A DNA stretch of 64,000 bases, from NCBI RefSeq assembly GCF_000742835.1, contig NZ_CP008941.1:949001-1013000 (forward strand), written 5' to 3'. Source of the DNA: Candidatus Paracaedibacter acanthamoebae. GTDB taxonomy: Bacteria; Pseudomonadota; Alphaproteobacteria; Paracaedibacterales; Paracaedibacteraceae. Positions 26,255 to 35,400 of the stretch are shown here, piece by piece. The notes beneath the pieces are model-generated. The model was not told the origin of the DNA. It was given only the letters and a program-made list of their open reading frames with translations, and ran no database searches. Position 1 is the stretch's first letter. Every line of letters starts with the position of its first letter. A program made the translations under genes and the position numbers.

Positions 26255-28351
26255 TTATTGTCCTCCTGCCATCTTTATCGCTTCTCTTAAATCCTTTATT
26301 ACAGCCTCTGCTGCAGTTCGATCAACTCTTGAAATATTAGAATTAGGATTACTTAAAATTCGCGTTAAGTGTCTTATTCTATCCTGGCATTTAACAAGAT
26401 GTTTAGGATATTGTCCACTAATGATTTCCTTCCTTAATGCCTCAGCAGATCCACCAGGATACTTATTCCCAGGCCGATATAACTCATTGGCAACTTTTTG
26501 AAGTTCCTTATTCTCAAAGTTGGGCTTATTAGGGATCCAATCTTTATCTTTAGCCTTATCATTGTGCCACCTATCTTTATCATTTTTCTTCCATTTATCG
26601 CCTTCATGATCATCTGGTTCCCAATCTGGTGGCGGAAGGGATGAGCTTGAAGAAGTATTATTTACTCGGGAAGTAGGCTTCGCTCCCCCACTATTGCTCG
26701 CTTGCTTAATAAAGATATCTGACTGGGGACCAGAGGCAGATCTCTCTAAAGAAACGGAGGTTTCTACTTGTACTTGCGTATACGCTTCCACAACCCTAGA
26801 ATCATGCTCGGTTAGTTTCTCTTTACCCTTGTCTGTCCTGGGGTTATAGATACCAGGAATAGGGACATCGCCGGTCGGATAAGCATGAGCATTTTGGCTC
26901 ATCCAGTTTTGACTGCGAGAGGCTTGGATATCACTATAACCTTGCCTTAAGTCTTCTCGGTAAGCTGCGGCTCGATCGGCAGAGGCTCTTTGGGTTTCTT
27001 TGTAATACTCGTAAACCCGATGAACACCATACCCAACACTCCCCGCAACAACAGCTCCCCCTCCAAATATTGGGTTTTTAGGGGCTCGCGCCATTCCTCT
27101 CCCCATCGCACTTCCCAGGGTTGCTTCACCACTCCCGATGGCAGCTGCTCGAACAGCCATAGTCCCAGACAGGCTTGCTTGGGGGGCTAAGACGCGGGAA
27201 GTTGCTAAAGTGCTAGCCCCCATCATCGCCATAGTCTGGAGCGATTCATTCGAGCTTTCACTCATTCCACCCAGAATAGGGTGCGTATATCGAGTTAACG
27301 TTTCTTTAGCACGCTCAACCACACTCGCACGGTTGAGTTCTTTCACCTCGATGAGTTGATACCTCTCAATCAACTGATTCCGGCTACTGAAAGAAGTTTC
27401 ATACTGATGAATAAGGCCACGTACCTTATCAGCCATGCCTTGCAACTCTTGACTCGTGGCAACACGCTTGTCTCGACTTGCCACATCAAACAGTAAACTA
27501 GAGACATCCTCCGTCACAATGGCTGGATTGCCGCTCTCCCCTTGGTAACGACCTTGCTGTAACCGCTTATGCTCAGCCTTTAACTCTTTCCAGTCTTGCA
27601 GAGCTTTTTCCAACTCTGCTTCTGCTTGGACACACGTTGCTTCGTCTTCTTCTGCTTGTTTGTACTGTTCAAAAAAGTCGGCAGTGGCCGTGTCAGAAAT
27701 GATCGATAATCCTGTTAAGACATGTGCACTATTATAAGTCAATGCATTCCGGGCAGCCAGTTGTGCTGCTTCAATATCCCCACCAATGGCTTGGGCGGTA
27801 ATTACCGCTGCTATTTCGCCACACGCCTTGAGGTTTTTGAGTTCCTCTGCCAGCAAGGTTTGATGACCTTTTGTATAAGCTTGAGTCCCGGGAGTGAGAC
27901 CGTCCTTTGCCAGGCGGTTCTCAATCCGCTTTAAGGCTGATGGCATCATGGCTTCGGCCAGCATTTCTGCAGAAGCAGCCCCAATGGCACCGCCTTTGGC
28001 GGCCTTTTTAACCTCTTTACGATTGCCGCCGCTCAGTTTTGCATTGGCGGCTCGCGTTGCCGCGCCTAACGCTGCATGAGAGACCTTGTGCGACAGATAG
28101 TTATAAAGATCAATCTTGCCAGTCCTTAGATCTTGCTCAATTTCTACTTTCCGACCCGCGCCAATCTGGCTCGCCCCAAACTGAGCCGCTGTATCCGTCA
28201 CCAGATTAATCCCAGCCTCTTTAAGCTGATCACGCCAATTGCCGTAGACAAGGCCGCGCGCAGCACCATTATAAATGTAAAATTCTTTTAGCGATCTGTT
28301 GGTTCTCTTTTGAACGAGGCGGTAATAGCATGTACTCTTCACAAGAATCAA
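26255..28351 (-). CDS. Displaced polymorphic-toxin module with unidentified C-terminal toxin, 698 aa
   Basis: The residues from about 25 on resemble the pre-toxin part of the 1510-aa main protein (YLSHKVSHAALGAATRAANAKL, then A.EMLAEA, then AARNAL). A stalk with EDVSSLLFDVASRDKRVAT follows, then a block almost identical to the 403-aa module (QTMAMMGASTLATSRVLA to YNPRTDKGKEKL). After residue about 530 it is unique: a Ser/Pro linker, the charged string WKKNDKDRW, and a tip of about 75 residues (NELYRPGNKYPGGSAEALRK to the end) that should be the toxin. I cannot name the toxin fold with confidence. The apparent start overlaps the upstream immunity gene, so the module has lost its own 5' end and is probably silent unless recombined. 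Confidence 0.65.
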   Translation of the reverse strand: MILVKSTCYYRLVQKRTNRSLKEFYIYNGAARGLVYGNWRDQLKEAGINLVTDTAAQFGASQIGAGRKVEIEQDLRTGKIDLYNYLSHKVSHAALGAATRAANAKLSGGNRKEVKKAAKGGAIGAASAEMLAEAMMPSALKRIENRLAKDGLTPGTQAYTKGHQTLLAEELKNLKACGEIAAVITAQAIGGDIEAAQLAARNALTYNSAHVLTGLSIISDTATADFFEQYKQAEEDEATCVQAEAELEKALQDWKELKAEHKRLQQGRYQGESGNPAIVTEDVSSLLFDVASRDKRVATSQELQGMADKVRGLIHQYETSFSSRNQLIERYQLIEVKELNRASVVERAKETLTRYTHPILGGMSESSNESLQTMAMMGASTLATSRVLAPQASLSGTMAVRAAAIGSGEATLGSAMGRGMARAPKNPIFGGGAVVAGSVGYGVHRVYEYYKETQRASADRAAAYREDLRQGYSDIQASRSQNWMSQNAHAYPTGDVPIPGIYNPRTDKGKEKLTEHDSRVVEAYTQVQVETSVSLERSASGPQSDIFIKQASNSGGAKPTSRVNNTSSSSSLPPPDWEPDDHEGDKWKKNDKDRWHNDKAKDKDWIPNKPNFENKELQKVANELYRPGNKYPGGSAEALRKEIISGQYPKHLVKCQDRIRHLTRILSNPNSNISRVDRTAAEAVIKDLREAIKMAGGQ

Positions 28352-28526
28352 GAAATTTTGCTAAATTATCTTCGTTAATACCTTCAAGCAATAACTGATC
28401 GATTTGTAAGGCGTAAGAAAGATATTCATCATTGCCTGCTCCTAACTCGGAAATGCCAATGGGGTCCCACTCTTTAAAAAGTAATTCATTTATATTCTTA
28501 ACTTTATCACTTATTTGGACTGACAT
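28269..28526 (-). CDS. Putative immunity protein for the DUF4258 toxin, 85 aa
   Basis: It starts 20 bases inside the 3' end of the DUF4258 toxin module, a typical toxin-immunity overlap. The sequence includes INELLFKEWDPIGISEL and DEYLSYALQIDQLL, which recalls the DUF1871-type small proteins ('EWDPIG' motif) found with toxins. That match is from memory. The product is acidic, soluble and without signal peptide, as expected for a cytosolic immunity protein. Confidence 0.6.
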   Translation of the reverse strand: MSVQISDKVKNINELLFKEWDPIGISELGAGNDEYLSYALQIDQLLLEGINEDNLAKFLDSCEEYMLLPPRSKENQQIAKRILHL

Positions 28527-29883
28527 TTGGTTTTCCTCTCACTACGGTAACTACTTTACCCTTTAAATTTGTTATCACATAAAATTCATTTGCTTTATCA
28601 TAAAAACCATTTAATGAATTTTTTGCTTCAAACTTTTTCCCTGTTTTTATCGCATTTTCCACAACAGAAGGAGGGATTCCTCTATTCTGCATTTGATCAA
28701 GGGCATGCCCTGAGAACATTCTACCCTTAATACTCGTCTCAACATTTCGGCTTCGTTGATAAACAGCATTTTTAAACTCTGTTCCTTTCTTTCCCATAAA
28801 GCCTGTATGGCCAACTTTAGTAAGATTAATAAACTTCTCAGCAGATATCCGATTTACTGAGGAGCGCAGATGTGATTTAGCAATAAAAGATGCCTTGTGG
28901 CTCATAGTTGCCAAATCCAACCCACTTAACATACTCTTGCTAGCAGGCTTGCCCCTTGTCATGCCGACAACAGCCAGACCGGTTAAAGCACTACTGCCCA
29001 TTGCTTCGGCTAAATAGCGGTTACGGTTGCTTTCCAACTGATCTCGGCCAATGCTTTGAGCATAGTCCGCAAACTCACTCAATTTCGAGTGAATATGGGG
29101 AGCGCTTGCGTCAATTACTTTATCGGCAACCACAGCTGAAGTATATCCTGTGGCCATACCAATCACTGCTCCCGGAACAGCACCAATTCCACCCGCCATA
29201 CTTCCTAAGGCCATTCCTTCCAAACCTCCGACCAGCATAGCCATGGCATAACTGGCAGCACTCGTTACTTGTGGTACATGCGCCGTTGCTTGAGACAAAT
29301 ATCCTTTCACACTCTCAAGTTTTTCGGCCATATGCGGATATTGCTGCGCATAACTATCGACTGACTGCCCCACACACTTAATTTTATTGGCAAATCCTTT
29401 ATACAGGTCGGCCAAATCTCCGATTCTATCCAGGGTCGTTTGCATGGATTGGACAAACGGCGTTCGCTTTGATTGAGTCGAGACATGCAGGAATAAGGAT
29501 GATACATCTTCGGCCACACTTAAGTCTCCCGCTAAATTGCTGTTATAGCGAGCCTTTTCCCGCAGTTCTAACCGCTCCCGAATCTTTTCAAGCTCTGCAT
29601 AAGCGCCTTCAAGTTCTTGCTCAAGACGCACCATTTCCTGTTTGGCTTGCTCTGCTTCTTCGAGTTGTTTGGTCAGCTCATCTTTAAGTGCTAGACTAGG
29701 CAGCTCTTGAATAGTGGTAAACACCAAGGCAAAGTTATAGTAGAAAAAAATCCCCGCGCTTTGGCGGAGATAAAGTAATATGAATCTACCATTGGAACAG
29801 CAAGTAGTTATTCGAGACAAGCTTTTTTCTTCGCTAGGCGTTTTTCTAAAACTTCTTTCGCATCTTCTGCACAGACATCCCAT
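28507..29883 (-). CDS. Displaced polymorphic-toxin module with C-terminal DUF4258 domain
   Basis: The frame holds 458 codons, but the first 50 or so overlap the upstream immunity gene and are not family-like; homology to the other modules begins near residue 60. A coiled coil (about 68-115), the module motif AEDVSSLFLHVSTQSKRT, and a Gly/Ala-rich hydrophobic pre-toxin region (about 215-300) come first. The last 85 residues carry FSGHALDQMQNRGIPPSVVE, then FYDKANEFYVIT and GKVVTVVRGK. This is the DUF4258 pattern (conserved H.....R(M/G)I and a beta-hairpin), a small RelE/BECR-like toxin fold seen at polymorphic-toxin tips. It has no own N-terminal export region, so it is an orphan cassette. Confidence 0.7.
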   Translation of the reverse strand: MGCLCRRCERSFRKTPSEEKSLSRITTCCSNGRFILLYLRQSAGIFFYYNFALVFTTIQELPSLALKDELTKQLEEAEQAKQEMVRLEQELEGAYAELEKIRERLELREKARYNSNLAGDLSVAEDVSSLFLHVSTQSKRTPFVQSMQTTLDRIGDLADLYKGFANKIKCVGQSVDSYAQQYPHMAEKLESVKGYLSQATAHVPQVTSAASYAMAMLVGGLEGMALGSMAGGIGAVPGAVIGMATGYTSAVVADKVIDASAPHIHSKLSEFADYAQSIGRDQLESNRNRYLAEAMGSSALTGLAVVGMTRGKPASKSMLSGLDLATMSHKASFIAKSHLRSSVNRISAEKFINLTKVGHTGFMGKKGTEFKNAVYQRSRNVETSIKGRMFSGHALDQMQNRGIPPSVVENAIKTGKKFEAKNSLNGFYDKANEFYVITNLKGKVVTVVRGKPNVSPNK

Positions 29884-30233
29884 TCATCATGAGTAAGTCT
29901 TTCTAAAATATCTAAAGGTGTATGCCGGTTAAATACTAATCGATGTCGAACACTTTCATCTGGATCACAAACAAACTTTTCAAAAAGTCCTCGCGTCAGA
30001 TTGGGTTTTTCAGCGATTCGGACGCGTATATCAACATCTTCATCATCCGCCAAATAAATAATCATATTGAGAGAGATAGAAGTATTACCAGCAATATATT
30101 CTTTCATATCCAGATCTTTTTTAATCACTGCATGACAGACTTCATCAGGAATAAATTCGTCATTAGCACGATTATATTCTTCTGGTATTCTACTTTTTCT
30201 TAATCTAATAAATTCTTCAGCACTTTTTATCAT
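29808..30233 (-). CDS. HEAT-like immunity protein, 141 aa
   Basis: The start ATG overlaps the stop of the 403-aa toxin module (ATGA). Repeating units such as MIIYLADDEDVDIRVRIAEKP and KFVCDPDESVRHRLVFNR show a HEAT/LRV-like alpha-solenoid, a known immunity fold in polymorphic-toxin loci. Its 3' end runs 76 bases into the frame of the next module. Function is inferred from position and fold. Confidence 0.65.
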   Translation of the reverse strand: MIKSAEEFIRLRKSRIPEEYNRANDEFIPDEVCHAVIKKDLDMKEYIAGNTSISLNMIIYLADDEDVDIRVRIAEKPNLTRGLFEKFVCDPDESVRHRLVFNRHTPLDILERLTHDEWDVCAEDAKEVLEKRLAKKKACLE

Positions 30234-31441
30234 TTTCCACCAACTCCATTTAATTCTTTCTTAGGTATGAATTTTCCTACATCGCTTTTATGTTTTTCCA
30301 TTTCTTTCCCATTCTTATCTATATCTTTTAACCATTCAAGGCCTCGACTTGTTTCTTTATATACCTTCCAGCTTGAACCCCCATGTTTAGCTTGGTCCTT
30401 GGTATAAAAATAACCATCTTCCTTATTCTTATAAAACTTCCCAAATCGGTCATGCTTATAAGTTTTAGAGATATCTTCCTTTGAGAAACTAAATTCTTTT
30501 TGTTTATCACTCGTGAAAATTGTTACTTGTGGCCCATTATATATGTCAAACCCTTCGAGGGTGATCCCTATGGTCGGAGGGATATTGTCATAACCTTCGA
30601 GGTACCCTTTTAAGATCTCTGACTGGTCAAATCCTTCTAAAATCGGTTTTGATGGTTCCGGAAGCGGAGTAGAGAGAATTTGCACCCTACCCGTATGAGT
30701 ATCAAAGCCTCGGTCAACCCAGCGTGCATTAGCGGCATGGGCATCAAAGGTACTGATATCATGATCTGTCAGCTTCTCTTTACCCTTGTCTGTCCTTGGA
30801 TTATAGAGACCAGGGATAGGGACATCGCCGGTCGGATAAGCATGAGCATTTTGGCTCATCCAGTTTTGACTGCGAGAGGCTTGGATATCACTATAACCTT
30901 GCCTTAAGTCTTCACGGTAAGCGGTGGCTTGATCGGCAGACGCTCTTTGGGTTTCTTTGTAATACTCGTAAACCCGATGAACACCATACCCAACACTCCC
31001 CGCAACAACAGCTCCCCCTCCAAATATTGGGTTTTTAGGGGCTCGCGCCATTCCTCTCCCCATCGCACTTCCCAGGGTTGCTTCACCACCCCCGATGGCA
31101 GCTGCTCGAACAGCCATAGTCCCAGACAGGCTTGCTTGGGAGGCTAAGACGCGGGAAGTTGCTAAAGTGCTAGCCCCCATCATCGCCATAGTCTGGAGCG
31201 ATTCATTCGAGCTTTCACTCATTCCAACTAAGACAGGTTGAGTATATTTGGCTAAAGTTTCTTTGGCTTGGTCCACGATACTCGCCCGGCTGAGTTCTTT
31301 CATATTGATGAGGGGATATCTTTCAATCAACTCAGTGCGGTTACTAAAGGAACTTTCATACTGATTAATAAGGCCGCGCACCTTATCACCCATGGCTTGA
31401 AGACCTTGGGTCGTCGCCACACGCTTATCGCGACTGGCCAC
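30230..31441 (-). CDS. Displaced polymorphic-toxin module with HGGSSWK-type toxin tip
   Basis: The 403-codon frame starts at a GTG that is in fact internal: homology continues upstream to about 31650 without an ATG. Residues 1-240 are nearly identical to the 698-aa module. The sequence then switches to a unique region with three 'EGFD' motifs, and the tip has YKHDRFGKFYKNKEDGYFYTKD then AKHGGSSWKVYKETSRGLEWLKD and GKFIPKK. The pattern DR.GK.Y then HGGS.WK is typical of a small RNase-like toxin domain in CDI and related systems; I do not assign a numbered family. An immunity gene overlaps the stop. Confidence 0.65.
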   Translation of the reverse strand: MASRDKRVATTQGLQAMGDKVRGLINQYESSFSNRTELIERYPLINMKELSRASIVDQAKETLAKYTQPVLVGMSESSNESLQTMAMMGASTLATSRVLASQASLSGTMAVRAAAIGGGEATLGSAMGRGMARAPKNPIFGGGAVVAGSVGYGVHRVYEYYKETQRASADQATAYREDLRQGYSDIQASRSQNWMSQNAHAYPTGDVPIPGLYNPRTDKGKEKLTDHDISTFDAHAANARWVDRGFDTHTGRVQILSTPLPEPSKPILEGFDQSEILKGYLEGYDNIPPTIGITLEGFDIYNGPQVTIFTSDKQKEFSFSKEDISKTYKHDRFGKFYKNKEDGYFYTKDQAKHGGSSWKVYKETSRGLEWLKDIDKNGKEMEKHKSDVGKFIPKKELNGVGGK

Positions 31442-31790
31442 ATCAAATAATAAAGCCGATACATCGTTGGTAACGCTCGCTGTCGTTCCTTTTTCCCCTT
31501 GGTAACGACCTTTCTGTAACCTCTTATCTGTATCCTTTAACTCTTTCCAGTCCTGTATCAGTTTTAAATCGGTGTTGACATAAAAAGCTTGTCCAATTAA
31601 TTTTGCCCCTAAGCCTTTTAAGGAGTCTTTGTTAAAGGTTGTTTCTACCGTTTAATATTAAGCCTAAGAAGCCCCCAGCCATGTGGATGGGCTGCTTGTT
31701 AACAGAGGTCACCTCTGTCACGCGAGCTGTTTTATGAGACATCACATATCGCTGTGGAAGAAGTCTTTGGTGTTAGGAGGATTAAAAAGG
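31442..31790 (-). pseudogene. Decayed 5' part of the HGGSSWK toxin module
   Basis: In frame with the module above, codons for AKLIGQAFYVNTDLKLIQDWKELKD and GRYQGEKGTTASVTNDVSALLFDV-type sequence can be read back to a stop near 31650. A second frame further upstream reads RYVMSHKTARVTEVTSVNK and AGGFLGLILNG. The change of frame and the lack of a start show that the module's upstream end has decayed. Confidence 0.6.
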
Positions 31791-31912
31791 GAAAAAATCC
31801 CCGCAAATTGGGGGGTGAAATTAGTTTTATATGGTTAAAGAGGATTACATTCCTCCCTTAACCTATTAAATTCTTTAATAAAAATTAATTAGCTACAATC
31901 CAAACTTTAAAA

Positions 31913-32389
31913 TCAACTTTCCTGTGGCAAATCCTTTTCTTCAGAAAGGCCATTAATAAATTCATCAAAGCTATCCGCAATTAGAGTAAGATTCGAATAA
32001 TCTGGAGTTTCTCCTTGGGCGGGATCCGCTTCTAAGTCATGGTCCCAAAAATAGATCTTACCTCGGTCAGGACCTTTTACTGACAAGAGTATTAGGTTGC
32101 TTCCAGGATCTTCTCCTATAGGAAGCATATTAGCTGGGATCCTACCACTATACAAATTCATACTCATTAAGAGATTCTGGTTAAATCCTTTTCTTATACC
32201 AAACAAATAATCTACATATGAACCATTAGAAGGAGATTCCTTAAAAAAGAAACGAGAAGGTTGAGGAGAGCCCCCATTATATTTAAGTATAAAATTCCTA
32301 TAAGCAGTGGGTAAATTAAACTTCCAAACTTGCTCTAATGCCTCAAGTATTGTTTCATTTATGGTATCTCCACCATCATTAATTTGCAT
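31913..32389 (-). CDS. SMI1/KNR4 (SUKH) family immunity protein
   Basis: The SUKH fold is a common immunity protein against nuclease-tipped toxins. The 158-aa product has the family pattern LPTAYRNFILKYNGGSPQP (residues about 28-46), LPIGEDPGSNLILLSVKGPDRGKIYFWDHD (about 90-119) and IADSFDEFINGL at the end. The ATG follows AAGGAG at ideal spacing, 13 bases behind the WHH nuclease-tipped main protein. SUKH-WHH is a known toxin/immunity pairing, so the functional link is strong. Confidence 0.88.
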   Translation of the reverse strand: MQINDGGDTINETILEALEQVWKFNLPTAYRNFILKYNGGSPQPSRFFFKESPSNGSYVDYLFGIRKGFNQNLLMSMNLYSGRIPANMLPIGEDPGSNLILLSVKGPDRGKIYFWDHDLEADPAQGETPDYSNLTLIADSFDEFINGLSEEKDLPQES

Positions 32390-32402
32390 ATATAACTCCT
32401 TC

Positions 32403-35400
32403 TTATTGGGTTTTATTTACGGCCACACCACCTGTATGACGAACAGCTTTATGTATATCTTTAGGTATTAAATACATACTTTTTCCCTCTTCATGATGGT
32501 GCCAGGTATAATCCTTAGGTCTCTTTACTAATCCTGCTGCTTTATCGGCCGCTGGAAAATCTATCCCATGATCCCCTGTTACCTTAATCTTTACCTTTTT
32601 AATAGCATAGCGTGAAAAATCAGGATGTCCAGTCCCTGTAAAAGGAACACTATGTGGATACTTGCGCCTTAATTCTTCAGGCAAATTCTCCAAAGGATAA
32701 GTTTTCCCTGCATATTCTGAATTTATAGGTTTACGGTTATTAATAGGACGTACTCTTGGATGACTGTTTTTATTCTTCCCTATACTTGACGATAATCCCG
32801 CATTTGCAGCCTTAGGTGTGGCCTCTGCTATCGGGCGGTTATCCCTTACAACTTCCTTCCCTTTTGCTTCCATCTTTCCAGTGAGCAGGTCACGCCCAAG
32901 CTTGGGGGTAGTTCCTGTTCCACTGCCCCGGTGAGTGATCGTTTTCCCAGGAATGGTTTTCTGGATCCACTGTTCCGCTGTCACAGGCGGTTTGCTTCCG
33001 TGTTGACTGGTGAATAAGCCCGAGCCTTTGGATGAGGATGAAATCGTCCAGGCTGAGTTAACACTGTTTTTTCCCAGACCAGAGTTTGATCCATTCGCAA
33101 CCGCCCTTATATCCTCATAGATCCGAGTAGCATTTGCAGATCTTGTTATCTCAAAAGGAAGGCGGTTGTGGTTAGCTGCATGAAATACTTCAGAATTTAT
33201 TTTATTTTTTCCAGGTAATTTTACGAAGCCTGCTAAGTCTAAGCCACTTAATCGTTTTTCTATATGACTCACTGCCTGCATCGTGGTTCCAGATTTTGCA
33301 GTATAACCGACTGGTTTGCCCTTGAGGGGAATAGCTATATCACCAACTATTTTTCCTATCTCTGCTGTATTTTGGACCGTGCGCTTACTTCCTCCTCCGT
33401 GTTCAACTATTTTGCCCAGAGTGTTACCAACAACATTTGTTGTAAGATCGGCTGTCTTAACAAGCGCACTTAAGGCCCCTCCGTTTGCTTTATCGACAAC
33501 CATGTAAGCAAGTCCAATAGCATCTAAGGCCGTTGCTCCAGCCGATTTGAAAATTGTCTCATCCGTGATCTCTCCCTCAAGTAATCGTTGACGCGCTTTA
33601 TATAATCCTTCAATGCCGTCTTTAAGGAAGTGTCTTAACTCCTGGATAAGGGTATCCGTAAGAGGGTCTGGCTGTTCGCTTGGATCCTTCACCACCTGCA
33701 ATAAGATGGCCTTCACTTCTTCCCATTCACCTTCCTTAAAGTTAGCAGGCTTAACACCCGCCATCATTTGACTAAAGTTATTATCCAGAGCATTTCTCGC
33801 TGCACTACAGGCTGCCTCCAGATCCCCACCACAAGCCTGCGTTAAAACCGTTGCGGCTAACTCACCATATGCACAGATTTTAGTAAGTTCTTCAGTCCTA
33901 ATTTTTCCTTTTAGTTTGATGATTTCCTCAGGCGTTTTACCGTCGCTCTCCCGATTTAATCGTTTGTCACAGTTTTCCTGCAGATGATCTCGCAGCCCTT
34001 CAGCCACAACTTCTGCAGCCATAGCACCAAGGGCACCGCCCAACATAGATTTTTGCACCTCAGAGCGACTTTGCCCTAACAACTTAGCCGCGATGCTTCG
34101 AGAAGCAGCACCCAGGGCTCCATGCATTAGTTTATGGCTCACGTAATCACTGAGCAAATTCTTTTCAATGTTAAGGAGTCGCCAATCTCCAATCTTATTG
34201 GCTATGGTGCCAGAGGCCACATCAACTGCATAGTTGACCGCTGTGCTCTTCAGGACATCTTTCGGCTTTTCACCAAAAGCAAGCCCCGTTCCAAGTCTTG
34301 CCAAAGCTGTAATAGCATTGCCCCAAGCTTGCTCTTCAAAGCCATGTAAACCGGCGGTTGGAATACCCGTTGCACAACTTAAGCCTTTCCCTAATCCCGC
34401 CGTCATCGCTGATTGGCCGATGCTATTTAATGTACTGGAAGAGGTCATCTCCCGACTGACATTCTTCATATTCAAGCGATTGTTGATCATGGAGAACATC
34501 AACTGATTACTCGCAGCCGCAAGACCGCCTTGTAACGCTCCCATGGCCATGGAAGACACCACACTACTGAATGTTACCGTACTGGCTGCAGCACCACCAG
34601 CCGCTGCAGTTCCGCCGGTCGCCCCCAGGCTTGCCAAACCTCCACCCGCTGTACACAGCGTTATAATAATGGTTATTATGATCTTCGCGGCAGCTGTCAT
34701 CCCTTGATGAGCAAAGCGACCGGAGTCATGGCGTTCATCCACATAGAGGCGCACCACATCCTCGCGCTCGTCCAAGAGTTTGATCCATTCATACCCCGGC
34801 GTGTTGCTGAAGTCTTTCAGGCGTTGCCATTCTTGCGGCCGGCCTTTATTCTTCTTGCCATCCGCCTTGGAGTGCTTTTCGGTGACGAGTTCAACCACAA
34901 TCCCTTCCGGGGTTTTGAACTCAATGCCGCCTTGCGCTTCGTCATAATGGAATTGGCATTGTTGGCGATTCTCGTGATACTCAAAGCTTTGAGACTTTGA
35001 TTGCCATAAAGGATCCTTGGAGGATTTCTTCACCTCCACACAGTCCATTCCCATGGTCGTGAGCAAGTGAATAAGACCTTCTTTGGCCTCCACCGTCAGC
35101 TTGCCGCCTTGGAGAACACTGCCCCGCAGCGACACACCTTTGCCACCGTACAGATCAATCTCTTTCTTATTCGTCGAGATGGTGGTGCAAGGCCGAGCGA
35201 CTTGGTATGTGTGCTTGCTTTCTAAGCGGCGGGTTTTAGCAAAGCCACTCAGTTTATTAAACCGTCGTTTCTTCTTAATTTCTTGGCGTTGGTACCAATC
35301 ATAGACAGGTTCCTGCGCATAGCTACCACTCGCGCCTAAGAAGATTTTGTCCGTGCCGATCGTGAGCATGCCGATATCCAAAGCATCGCCTTCGGAATAG

